Of a stretch of DNA of 64,000 nucleotides, positions 26,580-36,116 are shown one piece after another. Positions within the stretch are counted from its first letter, which is position 1. Each line of letters begins with the position of its first letter. The notes beneath the pieces were generated by a model. It saw only the letters and a list, made by a program, of their open reading frames with translations, ran no database searches and had not been told where the DNA came from. Location of the stretch: contig JAGRGB010000090.1 in the NCBI GenBank assembly GCA_020445745.1, positions 1-64,000 on the forward strand. The letters are read 5' to 3'. Both the position numbers and the translations under genes were made by a program. This DNA is from Rhodocyclaceae bacterium (GTDB lineage Bacteria; Pseudomonadota; Gammaproteobacteria; Burkholderiales; Rhodocyclaceae).

Positions 26580-27926
26580 ATGCCGTCCGGAACCATCCGG
26601 GAGGGCAGCCTGGAGGCGCCCACCCGCCACCCGCTGGACTGGAAGAACGAGGCGTTCTGGGATCCGGCCGCCCTCGACGAGGAACTCGACCGGGTGTTCG
26701 AGATCTGCCATGGCTGCCGGCGCTGCGTCAGCCTGTGCGGCGCGTTCCCGAAGTTGTTCGACCTGATCGACGAAGGCGACACCGGGGAACTCGACGGCGT
26801 CGACAAGGCCCGCTATGCGGATGTGGTCGACCAGTGCTACCTGTGCGACATGTGCTACATGACCAAGTGTCCCTACGTGCCGCCGCACGAATGGAACCTC
26901 GATTTTCCACACCTGATGCTGCGCGCCAAGGCAGTTGCCCGCCGTCGCGACGGCCCCAAGCTGCGCGACACGATCCTGTCGTCGACCGACAAGACGGGGA
27001 TGTTCGCCGGCATCCCGGTGGTCACGCAGACGATCAACGCGGTCAATCGCACGAGACCGATGCGGGCCGTGATGGAAAAGACGCTCGGCGTCGACCGCAA
27101 GGCCTGGCTGCCGGAGTTCGCGACCCGCAAGTTCCGATCCGCGGCCGGCTCCGCGAGCGCCCACGACGTTCGCGACGGCGCGCGTTCGCCCGGCAAGGTC
27201 GCTCTGTTCGCGACCTGCTACATCAACTACAACGAGCCCGGCATCGGCCACGACCTGGTCGCGATCCTCGACCACAACGGGATTCCCTGGGTGCTCGCCG
27301 ACAAGGAGGCCTGCTGCGGCATGCCCAAGCTCGAGCAAGGCGATCTCGACGGCGTCGAGGCCCTGAAGGCGATCAACGTTCCGCGGCTTGCGTCGCTGGC
27401 CCGCGACGGCTACGCGATCCTCACCGGGGTGCCGTCGTGCACGCTGATGTACAAGCAGGAACTGCCGATGATGTTCCCCGACGACCCGGACGTCGCGGCG
27501 GTGCGCGACGCGATGTGGGATCCCTTCGAATACCTCGTCGCGCGCCACAAGGACGGCCTGCTGAAGACCGACTTCGCAAGCGGCCTCGGCAAGGTCGCCT
27601 ACCAGGTGCCTTGCCACGGCCGCGTGCAGAACGTCGGCCGCAAGACCGAGGCGCTGCTGCAGATGATTCCGGACACCACGCTCGAAATCATCGAGCGCTG
27701 CTCGGGTCACGCCGGCACCTTCGGCGTCAAGAAGGAGTTCCATGCGATGGCGATGAAGATCGGCCGCCCGGTATTCCGGCGCATGGCCGACGCCGAGCCC
27801 GATTTCATCAGTTCGGACTGTCCGCTCGGCGGCCACCATATCGCCCAGGGCCTGTCGGAGCAACACGGCAAGACGCCACCGCTGGCCCATCCGTTGAGCC
27901 TGCTGCGCAAGGCCTATGGCGTCTGA
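26580..27926 (+). CDS. Heterodisulfide reductase-like (GlpC/HdrD) Fe-S oxidoreductase
   Basis: The protein has 448 residues. The N-terminal ferredoxin-like part has two clusters (CHGCRRCVSLC near 42 and CYLCDMCYMTKCP near 86). The C-terminal half has CCG-domain motifs: ACCGMPKLEQGD, VPCHGRVQNVG, CSGHAGTFG and SSDCPLGGHH. Such proteins form a recurring trio with rubrerythrin and DUF3501, as here. It probably supplies electrons to the rubrerythrin; that is inference from context. Confidence 0.85.
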   Translation: MPSGTIREGSLEAPTRHPLDWKNEAFWDPAALDEELDRVFEICHGCRRCVSLCGAFPKLFDLIDEGDTGELDGVDKARYADVVDQCYLCDMCYMTKCPYVPPHEWNLDFPHLMLRAKAVARRRDGPKLRDTILSSTDKTGMFAGIPVVTQTINAVNRTRPMRAVMEKTLGVDRKAWLPEFATRKFRSAAGSASAHDVRDGARSPGKVALFATCYINYNEPGIGHDLVAILDHNGIPWVLADKEACCGMPKLEQGDLDGVEALKAINVPRLASLARDGYAILTGVPSCTLMYKQELPMMFPDDPDVAAVRDAMWDPFEYLVARHKDGLLKTDFASGLGKVAYQVPCHGRVQNVGRKTEALLQMIPDTTLEIIERCSGHAGTFGVKKEFHAMAMKIGRPVFRRMADAEPDFISSDCPLGGHHIAQGLSEQHGKTPPLAHPLSLLRKAYGV

Positions 27927-27945
27927 AGGCATCACGGAGATCGGG

Positions 27946-28530
27946 ATGAAACCGTTCGCACGGCAGGACCTGTGGCCGCTGGAGGAATACCACCGGCGGC
28001 GGCCGGCGTTCCGCGCCGAGGTCATCGCCCACAAGCGTCGGCGCACCGCACACCTCGGCGAGCACGTGACGCTGCTGTTCGAGGATGCGACGACGATCCG
28101 CTACCAGATCCAGGAGATGCTGCGCATCGAACGGACCTTCGACCCGCGGGGCATTCAGGACGAACTCGATGCCTACAACCCGCTGATCCCGGATGGCTGC
28201 AACTTCAAGGCGACGATGCTGATCGAATACGCCGATCCGGTCGAACGCGCGGACCGCCTGAAGCAACTCAAGGGTATCGAGCGAATGACCTGGGTCCGGG
28301 TGCAAGGCCATCGCGAGGTGTTCGCGATCGCCGACGAGGACCTGGTACGTGAGAACGACGAGAAGACCTCTTCGGTGCATTTCCTGCGCTTCGAACTGGA
28401 CGCCGACATGCGATCCGCCCTGAAGGGCGGTGCGGCGCTGGCGATGGGCATCCGCCATCCGGCGTACACGCTCACCCGCGAGACTGTCGCCCCCGACCTG
28501 CGGTCGGCGCTGGTGGCCGACCTCGACTGA
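27946..28530 (+). CDS. DUF3501 family protein
   Basis: The protein has 194 residues from ATG 27946, chosen for the GGAGATCGGG ribosome-binding site; an earlier ATG at 27916 would overlap the previous gene. The pattern YHRRRPAFRAEVIAHKRRR, LLFEDATTIRYQIQEMLRIERTF and YNPLIPDGCNFKATMLIEY is typical of DUF3501. The family has no known activity but co-occurs with rubrerythrin and the HdrD-like protein, so a role in oxidative-stress defence is likely. Confidence 0.85.
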   Translation: MKPFARQDLWPLEEYHRRRPAFRAEVIAHKRRRTAHLGEHVTLLFEDATTIRYQIQEMLRIERTFDPRGIQDELDAYNPLIPDGCNFKATMLIEYADPVERADRLKQLKGIERMTWVRVQGHREVFAIADEDLVRENDEKTSSVHFLRFELDADMRSALKGGAALAMGIRHPAYTLTRETVAPDLRSALVADLD

Positions 28531-28589
28531 GCGCGGCGGTCCACCGCCTGGGCTATCATGGCGCTCCGGAGCACGCACGGAGCACAGCA

Positions 28590-29279
28590 ATGGACACCCC
28601 CGGCGACACCGCTGACGAACAGGACGGCTTCGACCTGGGGCCGGTCGAGGTCCGCGTATTGGCGGTGCTGATCGAGAAATCCTTCGTCACCCCGGACAAC
28701 TACCCGATGTCGGTCAACGCGATCACCTCGGGCTGCAACCAGCTGACCGGGCGCGACCCGGTGATGGAACTGTCCGAACAGGCAGTGCAGGATGCGATCG
28801 ACAGCCTGACCGACCGGCGGCTGGTCAGCCAGCGCGACTCGGCGAGCGCCCGCGTGGCCAAGTACGAACATCTGGTGCGCCTGCGCCATTCGCTGCCGCC
28901 GGCCGAACAGGCGGTGCTGGCGCTGCTGATGCTCCGCGGTCCGCAGACCGTCGGCGAGATCCGCGGCCGCTGCGAACGCATGCATCACTTCGACGACACC
29001 GGCGAGGTCGAGCGCATCCTCGTCCATCTGGCCGACAAGTATCCACCGATGGTTCAGACACTGCCATTGGCCCCGGGGACCAAGGAGGTGCGCCACGTGC
29101 ATCTGCTCGGCGGCAGTGAAGCCGCCCGCGTGATGGCCGAAGGCCTGGCGTCTTCATCACCGGCAGCAGCCGCCCGCGGCAGCCGCGTCGCCGAGCTCGA
29201 AGACGAGGTACGACGCCTGCGCCAGCAGGTGGAATGGCTGACCAACGAGTTCGAGTCCTTTCGCAAGCAGTTCGAGTGA
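28590..29279 (+). CDS. YceH family (DUF480) protein
   Basis: A 229-residue protein with two winged-helix-like modules and signature sequences [29 protein letters not shown] and [15 protein letters not shown]. The C-terminus (about 195-229) is a short coiled coil ([18 protein letters not shown]). Function is not established. It is followed 22 bp later by lgt. Confidence 0.88.
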   Translation: MDTPGDTADEQDGFDLGPVEVRVLAVLIEKSFVTPDNYPMSVNAITSGCNQLTGRDPVMELSEQAVQDAIDSLTDRRLVSQRDSASARVAKYEHLVRLRHSLPPAEQAVLALLMLRGPQTVGEIRGRCERMHHFDDTGEVERILVHLADKYPPMVQTLPLAPGTKEVRHVHLLGGSEAARVMAEGLASSSPAAAARGSRVAELEDEVRRLRQQVEWLTNEFESFRKQFE

Positions 29280-29301
29280 CGCACGCCAGCCGCCCGATTC
29301 G

Positions 29302-30099
29302 ATGCTGACCCATCCGCAGTTCGACCCGGTCGCGATCTCGCTCGGACCGCTGTCGGTTCGCTGGTACGGGCTGATGTACCTCGCCGCCTTCGGCCTGTTC
29401 GTGCTGCTCGGCCGCCGCCACGCGAAGCGCCGTCCGGAACTGGGCTGGGACGCCCGCCAGATAGACGACCTGCTGTTCTACGGCGTGCTCGGCGTGGTCA
29501 TCGGTGGCCGACTCGGCGAGGTCCTGTTCTACCAGCCCGGCTACTACTTCAGCCACCCCGCCGAGATCCTGGCGATCTGGAAGGGCGGCATGAGCTTCCA
29601 CGGCGGCTTCCTCGGCGTGCTGGCGGCGATGGCGCTGTACGGTCACAACAGCGGCCGCGGCTTCTGGCAGGTCACCGACTTCATCGCCCCGCTGGTGCCG
29701 ACCGGCCTCGCGGCCGGGCGCATCGGCAACTTCATCAATGGCGAGCTGTGGGGCCGGCCGGCGGATCCCGGCCTGCCCTGGGCGATGGTCTTCCCGCAGG
29801 TGGACGGCATTGCCCGTCATCCGTCCCAGATCTACCAGGCGCTCGGTGAAGGGCTGCTGCTGTTCGTACTGCTGTGGTTCTACGCAGCCAGCCCGCGTCC
29901 GCTGCGGGCAGTGTCGGCGATGTTCCTGATCGGCTATGGCGTGCTGCGCTTCGCTGCCGAATTCTTTCGCAACCCTGACCCGGGCATCTTCTCCGGGCTC
30001 GGCCTGTCGCTGACCACGGCCCAGTGGCTTTGCGTGCCGATGGTCCTCGTCGGACTGATCCTGCTGGCCGCCGCCCGGTTCCCTCGCCCCCCCCGCTGA
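29302..30099 (+). CDS. lgt: Prolipoprotein diacylglyceryl transferase Lgt
   Basis: A 265-residue integral membrane protein with about seven membrane segments. It has the Lgt signature [14 protein letters not shown] (about 144-157) and the conserved SFHGGFLGV and [12 protein letters not shown] regions. It transfers diacylglycerol from phosphatidylglycerol to lipobox Cys, the first step of lipoprotein maturation, and would serve the lipoproteins predicted elsewhere in this window. Confidence 0.97.
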   Translation: MLTHPQFDPVAISLGPLSVRWYGLMYLAAFGLFVLLGRRHAKRRPELGWDARQIDDLLFYGVLGVVIGGRLGEVLFYQPGYYFSHPAEILAIWKGGMSFHGGFLGVLAAMALYGHNSGRGFWQVTDFIAPLVPTGLAAGRIGNFINGELWGRPADPGLPWAMVFPQVDGIARHPSQIYQALGEGLLLFVLLWFYAASPRPLRAVSAMFLIGYGVLRFAAEFFRNPDPGIFSGLGLSLTTAQWLCVPMVLVGLILLAAARFPRPPR

Positions 30100-30218
30100 G
30101 CGCAGGTGCATCGGCCCGCAGGCAGGGTCACGAGCCGGCTGTCGCCCCCCATTGCAGTGCGGTAGCATTGAAGCACCATGAGCCGCCACGGCAGGATCAA
30201 CCTGGGGGGAGCCCGCGC

Positions 30219-31586
30219 TTGGTTGCCAATCTGGTCAGCCGCAGTATCGACAAGGTGCGCGCGCTCGTCGGCCTCGACGAGGTGCCACCGGAAAAGGTCC
30301 TCGACAACATCCGCAAGCAGCTCCACGACTGCGCCGAGGGGCTCGGCGGCGAAGTGTCGACCCGCAACCGGGCGGCCCGCCTGGCCGAGACCTACCTGCA
30401 GCTCGAGGACAGCGGCAAGCACGCCTTCCTGCGCATCATCGCGCTCGAGTTCGGCCCCGATCCGGCCCGCATCGCGACCGCCCACGAGGCCTACCAGCTG
30501 GCCGTCGGCAGCCCGTCCCAATGGGATGCGGAAGCCGAACTGCGCGCCGCGATGCGCTCGCGACGGATTCGCATCCTGACCCAGTTCAATGCCATTCCCC
30601 AGGGCGTGAAGTTCCTCGTGGACATGCGGGTCGACCTGCTGCGCTACTTGCGCGAGGACCGCGAACTGCAGGCCCTCGACCGGGAACTGCAAGCCCGCCT
30701 GTCGGCCTGGTTCGACATCGGCTTCCTCGAGTTGCAGCGCATCACCTGGCAATCGCCTGCAGCGTTGCTCGAAAGACTCGTCGAGTACGAGGCGGTGCAT
30801 GAAATCCGTTCGTGGCAGGATCTCAAGAACCGCCTCGACTCCGACCGACGCTGCTATGCGTTCTTCCACCCGCGGATGCCGTTCGAACCGCTGATCTTCG
30901 TCGAGATCGCGTTGATCAAGGGCTTGGCCGCCCGGGTCGACAGCCTGCTCGACGAGGCGGCGCCGGTACTCGATCCAGGTCTCGCCGACACCGCGATCTT
31001 CTATTCGATCAGCAACACCCAGGTCGGTCTGCGCGGCGTTTCCTTCGGAAACTTCCTGCTCAAGCGGGTGATCGACGACCTCCAGCGGGCGCTGCCGGGC
31101 CTCAAGCGGTTTTCGACGCTGTCGCCTATCCCGCAGCTGCGGGCGTGGTCGCGCGCGCATCCCGAGCATGTCACGGCGGCCTTCGACGAGCGGGACTGGA
31201 AGCGGCTGGCGGGGGTCGGCATCGAGGGCCCGGACTCGCCGCTGCTGAGCGAGTTGCTGGACGGCGACATGCAATGGCACCAGGACGAGACGCTGTCCGA
31301 ACTGCTGCGCGAGCCGCTGACCCGACTGGCCGCCGACTACCTCGTGCACGCACGCCAGGACGGCCAGCCCTTCGACCCCGTCGCCCGTTTCCACCTCGGC
31401 AATGGCGCGCGCATCGAACGCGTGAACTGGCTCGGCGACACCTCGGAAAAGGGCCTCAAGCAGTCGTGGGGCCTGATGGTGAACTACCTCTACGACCCCG
31501 CAGCAATCGAGGTCAATGTCGAGACCTTTGCCCGAGAGGGACGCGTCGCCCGCGCCAGCGCGGTGTCGCGGCTGACCCGCCAGTAG
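30219..31586 (+). CDS. Malonyl-CoA decarboxylase
   Basis: The protein has 455 residues from TTG 30219, chosen because GGGGGAG precedes it, it gives the family length, and the frame upstream is unconserved. An N-terminal helical domain is followed by the GNAT-like catalytic domain: FFHPRMPFEPLIFVEIAL, FYSISNTQVGLRGVSFGNF and the Ser/His-containing GNGARIERVNWLGD. It converts malonyl-CoA to acetyl-CoA. It stands alone downstream of lgt; no malonate transport genes are seen. Confidence 0.92.
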   Translation: MVANLVSRSIDKVRALVGLDEVPPEKVLDNIRKQLHDCAEGLGGEVSTRNRAARLAETYLQLEDSGKHAFLRIIALEFGPDPARIATAHEAYQLAVGSPSQWDAEAELRAAMRSRRIRILTQFNAIPQGVKFLVDMRVDLLRYLREDRELQALDRELQARLSAWFDIGFLELQRITWQSPAALLERLVEYEAVHEIRSWQDLKNRLDSDRRCYAFFHPRMPFEPLIFVEIALIKGLAARVDSLLDEAAPVLDPGLADTAIFYSISNTQVGLRGVSFGNFLLKRVIDDLQRALPGLKRFSTLSPIPQLRAWSRAHPEHVTAAFDERDWKRLAGVGIEGPDSPLLSELLDGDMQWHQDETLSELLREPLTRLAADYLVHARQDGQPFDPVARFHLGNGARIERVNWLGDTSEKGLKQSWGLMVNYLYDPAAIEVNVETFAREGRVARASAVSRLTRQ

Positions 31587-31735
31587 TCGGAAGAGATCAC
31601 CGCATTTCGTCACTTATGCCGACGCGGCACGCGCTTTGCATTAAAGTTCGCCCGGAACGGACCGATTTCTGCAGGGCGTCCGCGACGCATTAGCGATGAC
31701 GCCCGCCACGAGCCAGCACGGACACCAATACCGAC

Positions 31736-34186
31736 TTGTTCAACCTGCTACCGCGACTATCGATCAGATTCCGTCTGCTGCTGGCCAGCACCGCCGTCCA
31801 GGTGGTGCTGCTCAGCCTGCTGCTCTACAACAGCGTCCGATTGATGGACGAGGCCACCACCGCCAGCCTCAAGACGGTGGTCGAGCAGAACGCGATCATG
31901 TTGCACACCGTGGCCACCGCGTACGGTGAACGCGGCGATTATTCGGTGCTGCAGGACACCCTCGGCGAATTGCTGTCGGAAGCCGGCGAGGGCCTGGTTT
32001 ACGTGCGCATCGTGTCTGCCCGCGGCGAATCCCTGCTGACCGCGGGCATGCCCGAACTGGTCGAATTGCCACCGCCCGATCCCGACGACGAGTCCGGCCT
32101 GGCGGCAGCGCTGGAGCGCAGCGTCGTGCACGTCAGGAGGCCGTTGCTGCTGCCCGACAACGAGGTCGGCTTCCTGCATTTCGGGGTGTCGGCTTCGGTA
32201 CTGGGCAGCGCCCGCCAGGCAATCCTGAAGCAGGGCGCGATGATCGCCGCCTCCGAGATCCTGCTGACCTTCATCCTGCTGTCCGGCATCGGATACTTCC
32301 TGACGCGCAACTTCGCGGCCTTGCTGAAGGGCAGCCGCGCGATCGCCGAGGGCCGGCTCGACCACCGCCTGCCGGAGACCGGCAACGACGAGCTGACCCA
32401 GCTTTCGCGCGATTTCAACATCATGGCGAGCACGCTCAGCGACCGCATCGGAGAACTCCAGAACACCGCCCGCATGCTGCACCAGAGCGAACAGCGTTAT
32501 GCACTGGCGATGCGCGGCGCCAATGACGGTCTGTGGGACTGGGACCTGGACAACGGCAGCCTCTACGTGGCGCCACGATTCATCGAGATCTGTGGCCTCA
32601 GCGAGAATGCCGGAAGCCTCGATGGCGACAGATTCTTCGAAGCCATCCATCCCGACGACCAGCAGAACTACCGGCAGAAGCTGGTCGAGCACCTCAAGGG
32701 GCTGACGCCCCAGTTCATGGTCGAACACCGCATCCGATGGCCGGACGGTGGCTACCGCTGGGTGCTGGTCCGCGGTGTCGCCCAGCGGCACGAAGGCGGC
32801 AAGCGCGCCTTCCGCATGGCCGGATCGATCAGCGACATCCACCAGCGCAAGCTCGCCGAAGAGCGGCTGATGCGCGATGCCCTCTACGACAGCCTGACCG
32901 GCCTGACCAATCGCGGCCTGCTGCTCGCCCACCTCAAGAGCGCCCTTGGCCAGTTGCGCCGGCGACAGGACTTCCGCTTTGCCGTGATGGTGCTGAAGAT
33001 CGAGCGATTCCGGCTGGTCAACGACAGCCTCGGCCACGCCAGTGGCGACCACCTGCTGCGAATCACTGCTGAGCGCATTCGCAATGTGCTGCGCGAGGGC
33101 GACGTCGCCGCCCGCCTTGGCGGAGACCAGTTCGCGGTGCTGCTCAACGGCATACCCGACGAACACGATGCGCAGCAGCTCGCGGGACGGCTGCGGGTCG
33201 ATCTCGGCAAGCCCGTCTCCCTCGCCGGTCAGACGGTCTACCCCGACGTCCGGGTCGGCATCGCGCTGTCGGGCGCCGTGCATCTGGAAGCCGAGGCCAT
33301 GCTGCGCGACGCAGACAACGCGCTCAACCAGGCGCGCAAGGACAGCGACCACCCGGTGGCGCTGTTCCAGGCCGACATGCATGCCCGCACCATGCAGAAC
33401 CTGCAGCGCGAGGCGGAATTGCGGGAGGCCCTGCAGCGGGGCCAGATGACCGTCCATTTCCAGCCCATCGTCTCACTCGGCGACCGCAGCCTGCGCAGCC
33501 TCGAGGCCCTGGTGCGATGGAATCATCCGGCCGAGGGCGTGCTCGGCCCCTACCACTTCATCCCGCTCGCCGAGCAGCTCGATCTGGTCCATGTGCTGTG
33601 CATGCAGGTGGTGGCCCAGGTGTGCGGCCAGATCAGGCAGTGGGAGAACGACTACGGCAGCTCGCCACCGGTCAGCATCAATCTGTCGGCGCGCCAGTTC
33701 GCGAGGCCGGATCTGGCCGCCGAGATCATCGCCAAGGTGCGCGACAGCGGCGTCTCGCCGCAGACGCTGTGCTTCGAGGTCACGGAAAGCACGCTCGCCA
33801 ATCCCGACGGACGCGCCTACGAGATCCTCAGCGAATTGCGGGGTGCCGGTATGTCGGTCTACATCGACGACTTCGGCACCGGTTATTCGGCGCTGTCGTA
33901 CCTGCACACGATGCCGTGCGACGTGATCAAGCTGGATGGCTCGTTCGTGCGTTCGATCAACGAAGACGAGCGTCTGCGGGCGATCGTTGGCAGGAGCATC
34001 GAACTGGCCCACGACCTCGGCATGTCGGTGGTCGCCGAATGTATCGAGTCGGATCAGCAGGCCAGCCTGCTGGCCGAGCTCGGCTGCGATTTCGGGCAGG
34101 GCTATCTCTATTCCAGACCCGTGCCGCCGATCGAGATCGGCGCACAACTGGCCGGCCGGGAGCCGGCCATGGGAGATACCGAATGA
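31736..34186 (+). CDS. Membrane HAMP-PAS-GGDEF-EAL protein, likely c-di-GMP phosphodiesterase
   Basis: The protein has 816 residues from TTG 31736. TM1 about 12-32, periplasmic sensor about 33-165, TM2 about 170-190, HAMP, PAS (about 250-375), GGDEF-like, then EAL domain. The cyclase motif reads GGDQF (462-466) and the usual metal Asp of the DLD-type motif are replaced (VLKIERF), so cyclase activity is doubtful. EAL residues look intact (EALVRW, SINLS, FEVTES, DDFGTGYS, IKLDGS, VAECIE). It heads a three-gene coupled operon. Confidence 0.9.
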   Translation: MFNLLPRLSIRFRLLLASTAVQVVLLSLLLYNSVRLMDEATTASLKTVVEQNAIMLHTVATAYGERGDYSVLQDTLGELLSEAGEGLVYVRIVSARGESLLTAGMPELVELPPPDPDDESGLAAALERSVVHVRRPLLLPDNEVGFLHFGVSASVLGSARQAILKQGAMIAASEILLTFILLSGIGYFLTRNFAALLKGSRAIAEGRLDHRLPETGNDELTQLSRDFNIMASTLSDRIGELQNTARMLHQSEQRYALAMRGANDGLWDWDLDNGSLYVAPRFIEICGLSENAGSLDGDRFFEAIHPDDQQNYRQKLVEHLKGLTPQFMVEHRIRWPDGGYRWVLVRGVAQRHEGGKRAFRMAGSISDIHQRKLAEERLMRDALYDSLTGLTNRGLLLAHLKSALGQLRRRQDFRFAVMVLKIERFRLVNDSLGHASGDHLLRITAERIRNVLREGDVAARLGGDQFAVLLNGIPDEHDAQQLAGRLRVDLGKPVSLAGQTVYPDVRVGIALSGAVHLEAEAMLRDADNALNQARKDSDHPVALFQADMHARTMQNLQREAELREALQRGQMTVHFQPIVSLGDRSLRSLEALVRWNHPAEGVLGPYHFIPLAEQLDLVHVLCMQVVAQVCGQIRQWENDYGSSPPVSINLSARQFARPDLAAEIIAKVRDSGVSPQTLCFEVTESTLANPDGRAYEILSELRGAGMSVYIDDFGTGYSALSYLHTMPCDVIKLDGSFVRSINEDERLRAIVGRSIELAHDLGMSVVAECIESDQQASLLAELGCDFGQGYLYSRPVPPIEIGAQLAGREPAMGDTE

Positions 34187-35382
34187 CAAGAAGCCTGCTC
34201 GGGGCAACGCTGGCCCTGGCACTGGTTGCAGCACAAGCTTACGGCGACGAGGGCGCGTGGCGATTATCGGGGTTCGGCACGATAGGGCTGGTGCGGCCTG
34301 CCGAGAGCGACGCTTCGCTGCTGCGCAACGGCATCAATACACCGGGTCGCGACGGCATCGATTTCGGTGCCGATACGGTGATCGGATTGCAGGCCAGCCA
34401 CAGTCTCACCCCGGGCATGGACGCGACCGCCCAGTTGGTCGTTCGGGAGGACCAGACCGGCAACGTCGAACCACGACTGGCCTGGGCATTCGTGCGCTTC
34501 ACGCCGCTCGCCAATCTCGAGTTCCGGCTGGGCCGGATGCGCGCGCCGTTCTTCATGTACTCCGAGACGCTGTCGATCAACTACGCCAACCCCTGGGTGA
34601 GGCCACCGACCGAAGTCTACGGCCTCAACCCGTTCAGCGATCTCGATGGCGCCGACCTGATGTGGCATTCCCGCGTCGCCGACTACGATCTTGAGGTGCG
34701 CCCCTACGTTGGCCGAAGCACGCTGGAACGACTCACCGAGCCGGCAACGCTGAAACGCATCTTCGGCGCCAACCTGACCGTCTATCACGACGACTTCTCG
34801 TTCTTTGCCGGACATGCCGAGACCCCGTTCACATTGCCCGTCAGCGATCCGCTGTTCCAGATCGTCGCCGGCGCGCTGCGTGCCACACCGTTCGCGGCGG
34901 TCACCGAGGACCTGTCGGGCAAGGACGGCTACGCGCGATTCGATTCGGTGGGCATGCAATGGGACAACGGCGACTACCTGGTGAGCGCCGAATACGCGCG
35001 ACGCGAGACCAATCGCTACATCCCCAGCGCCCACGGCTGGCAGGTGACGTTCGGCAGACGATTCGGGACGATCACCACCTACGGAGTGCTCGCGAAACAG
35101 ACCGAGGATTCTCCGGTGTCCGATGCGGACCTGTCCTCGGTTCCGCAACTGCAGGCGCTGCTCGACTTGTATAACGGCTTTCGCAACACGGCGCAGAAGA
35201 GTGCCACGATCGGCACACGCTGGGACTTTCACCGCAACGCGGCGCTGAAGCTGGAGTTCACCCACGCCAAGGTGGCAGACAATGCCCTCGGCAGCTTCTT
35301 TCCGGTGATCGACTCCGGCACGCTGCTGTTCAGCGGCAGGCGCGTCAACCTGTTCTCGGCTTCGGTCGACGTAAGCTTTTGA
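34183..35382 (+). CDS. Porin-like outer-membrane protein
   Basis: A 399-residue protein with signal peptide (LLGATLALALVAAQAYG), alternating strand pattern and C-terminal Ser-Phe. Sequences such as GRMRAPFFMYSETLSINYANPW suggest a trimeric porin of the OprO/phosphate-porin-like class, by resemblance only. The ATG overlaps the stop of the GGDEF/EAL gene (ATGA) and the next gene starts 9 bp after this one ends. Confidence 0.72.
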   Translation: MTRSLLGATLALALVAAQAYGDEGAWRLSGFGTIGLVRPAESDASLLRNGINTPGRDGIDFGADTVIGLQASHSLTPGMDATAQLVVREDQTGNVEPRLAWAFVRFTPLANLEFRLGRMRAPFFMYSETLSINYANPWVRPPTEVYGLNPFSDLDGADLMWHSRVADYDLEVRPYVGRSTLERLTEPATLKRIFGANLTVYHDDFSFFAGHAETPFTLPVSDPLFQIVAGALRATPFAAVTEDLSGKDGYARFDSVGMQWDNGDYLVSAEYARRETNRYIPSAHGWQVTFGRRFGTITTYGVLAKQTEDSPVSDADLSSVPQLQALLDLYNGFRNTAQKSATIGTRWDFHRNAALKLEFTHAKVADNALGSFFPVIDSGTLLFSGRRVNLFSASVDVSF

Positions 35383-35390
35383 GGTCCCGA

Positions 35391-35819
35391 ATGGCTTACT
35401 TCAACCAAGTCCTCGCAGCACTGGTGCTCTCGCTGGCCGTCCATGGCGGCGCGTGGGCTCAACTGGTGATCGTCAGCGGCAAGAACGGCGCCATTACCGA
35501 ACTTTCCCGGTCTCAGGCCGAGAGGCTGTTTCTCGGCCGCGCCACGACACTCCCGGACAACACCCCGGTGACCTTGATCGACCTGCCGCCGGGGCCGGAC
35601 AGGGATACCTTCTATCTGAAGCTGACCGGCAAGAATCCGGTCCAGACCCGCGCCTACTGGTCGCGGCAGGTGTTCACCGGGCGGGCGCTGCCGCCGAGGC
35701 AGGCCTCGTCGATCGAAGAACTCCGGCGATGGCTGGTCGATGACGACAACGCGATCGGCTACCTGCCCGAAGAGCAGGTCGACAATCATCTGAGGATCCT
35801 GCTCGGGGTCACCGACTAA
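35391..35819 (+). CDS. PstS-like periplasmic phosphate-binding-family protein
   Basis: The protein has 142 residues from ATG 35391 with GAGG upstream; a TTG at 35379 is also in frame. After a signal peptide ending GGAWA it resembles the first half of PstS-type binding proteins (LVIVSGKNGAITELSRSQAERLFLG, then RAYWSRQVFTG and NAIGYLPEEQ). Such short proteins commonly sit beside sensory GGDEF/EAL proteins and porins. With its neighbours it probably forms a sensing unit for a periplasmic ligand. Confidence 0.72.
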   Translation: MAYFNQVLAALVLSLAVHGGAWAQLVIVSGKNGAITELSRSQAERLFLGRATTLPDNTPVTLIDLPPGPDRDTFYLKLTGKNPVQTRAYWSRQVFTGRALPPRQASSIEELRRWLVDDDNAIGYLPEEQVDNHLRILLGVTD

Positions 35820-36116
35820 CGCAAGCGCCGGTGGGGGGGGACCACATGACCCCACGCACGCCGCCAGGCCGGCGCGGCTGCCGGGCGGCTGGGTCCGATC
35901 ACGGCGCGGTGGCGCGCGGACGCGCGTGCGGGTTCGCGCGTTGCTCGCCACGCCGATGGTCGAGCCCGCGGCATGACGCGGCAGCCGAGGATGCCCGGCG
36001 GGGCAGCCCGGGCCCGCGATGGGCGGCGGAATAAACCGGACCTCGGTCGCAGTCCTCGACGGCGGCAACACGGGTGGCCCGCACCATAGCGGGGCCGGTC
36101 CGGCGACGCGTCCATG
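35820..36116. other. GC-rich convergent intergenic region
   Basis: This 297-bp stretch lies between the convergent PstS-like and fumarylpyruvate hydrolase genes. A GTGGGG/CCCCAC hairpin (35831-35836 with 35850-35855) next to an 8-G run may act as a weak bidirectional stop signal. The rest is GC-rich with no recognised gene. Confidence 0.35.
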
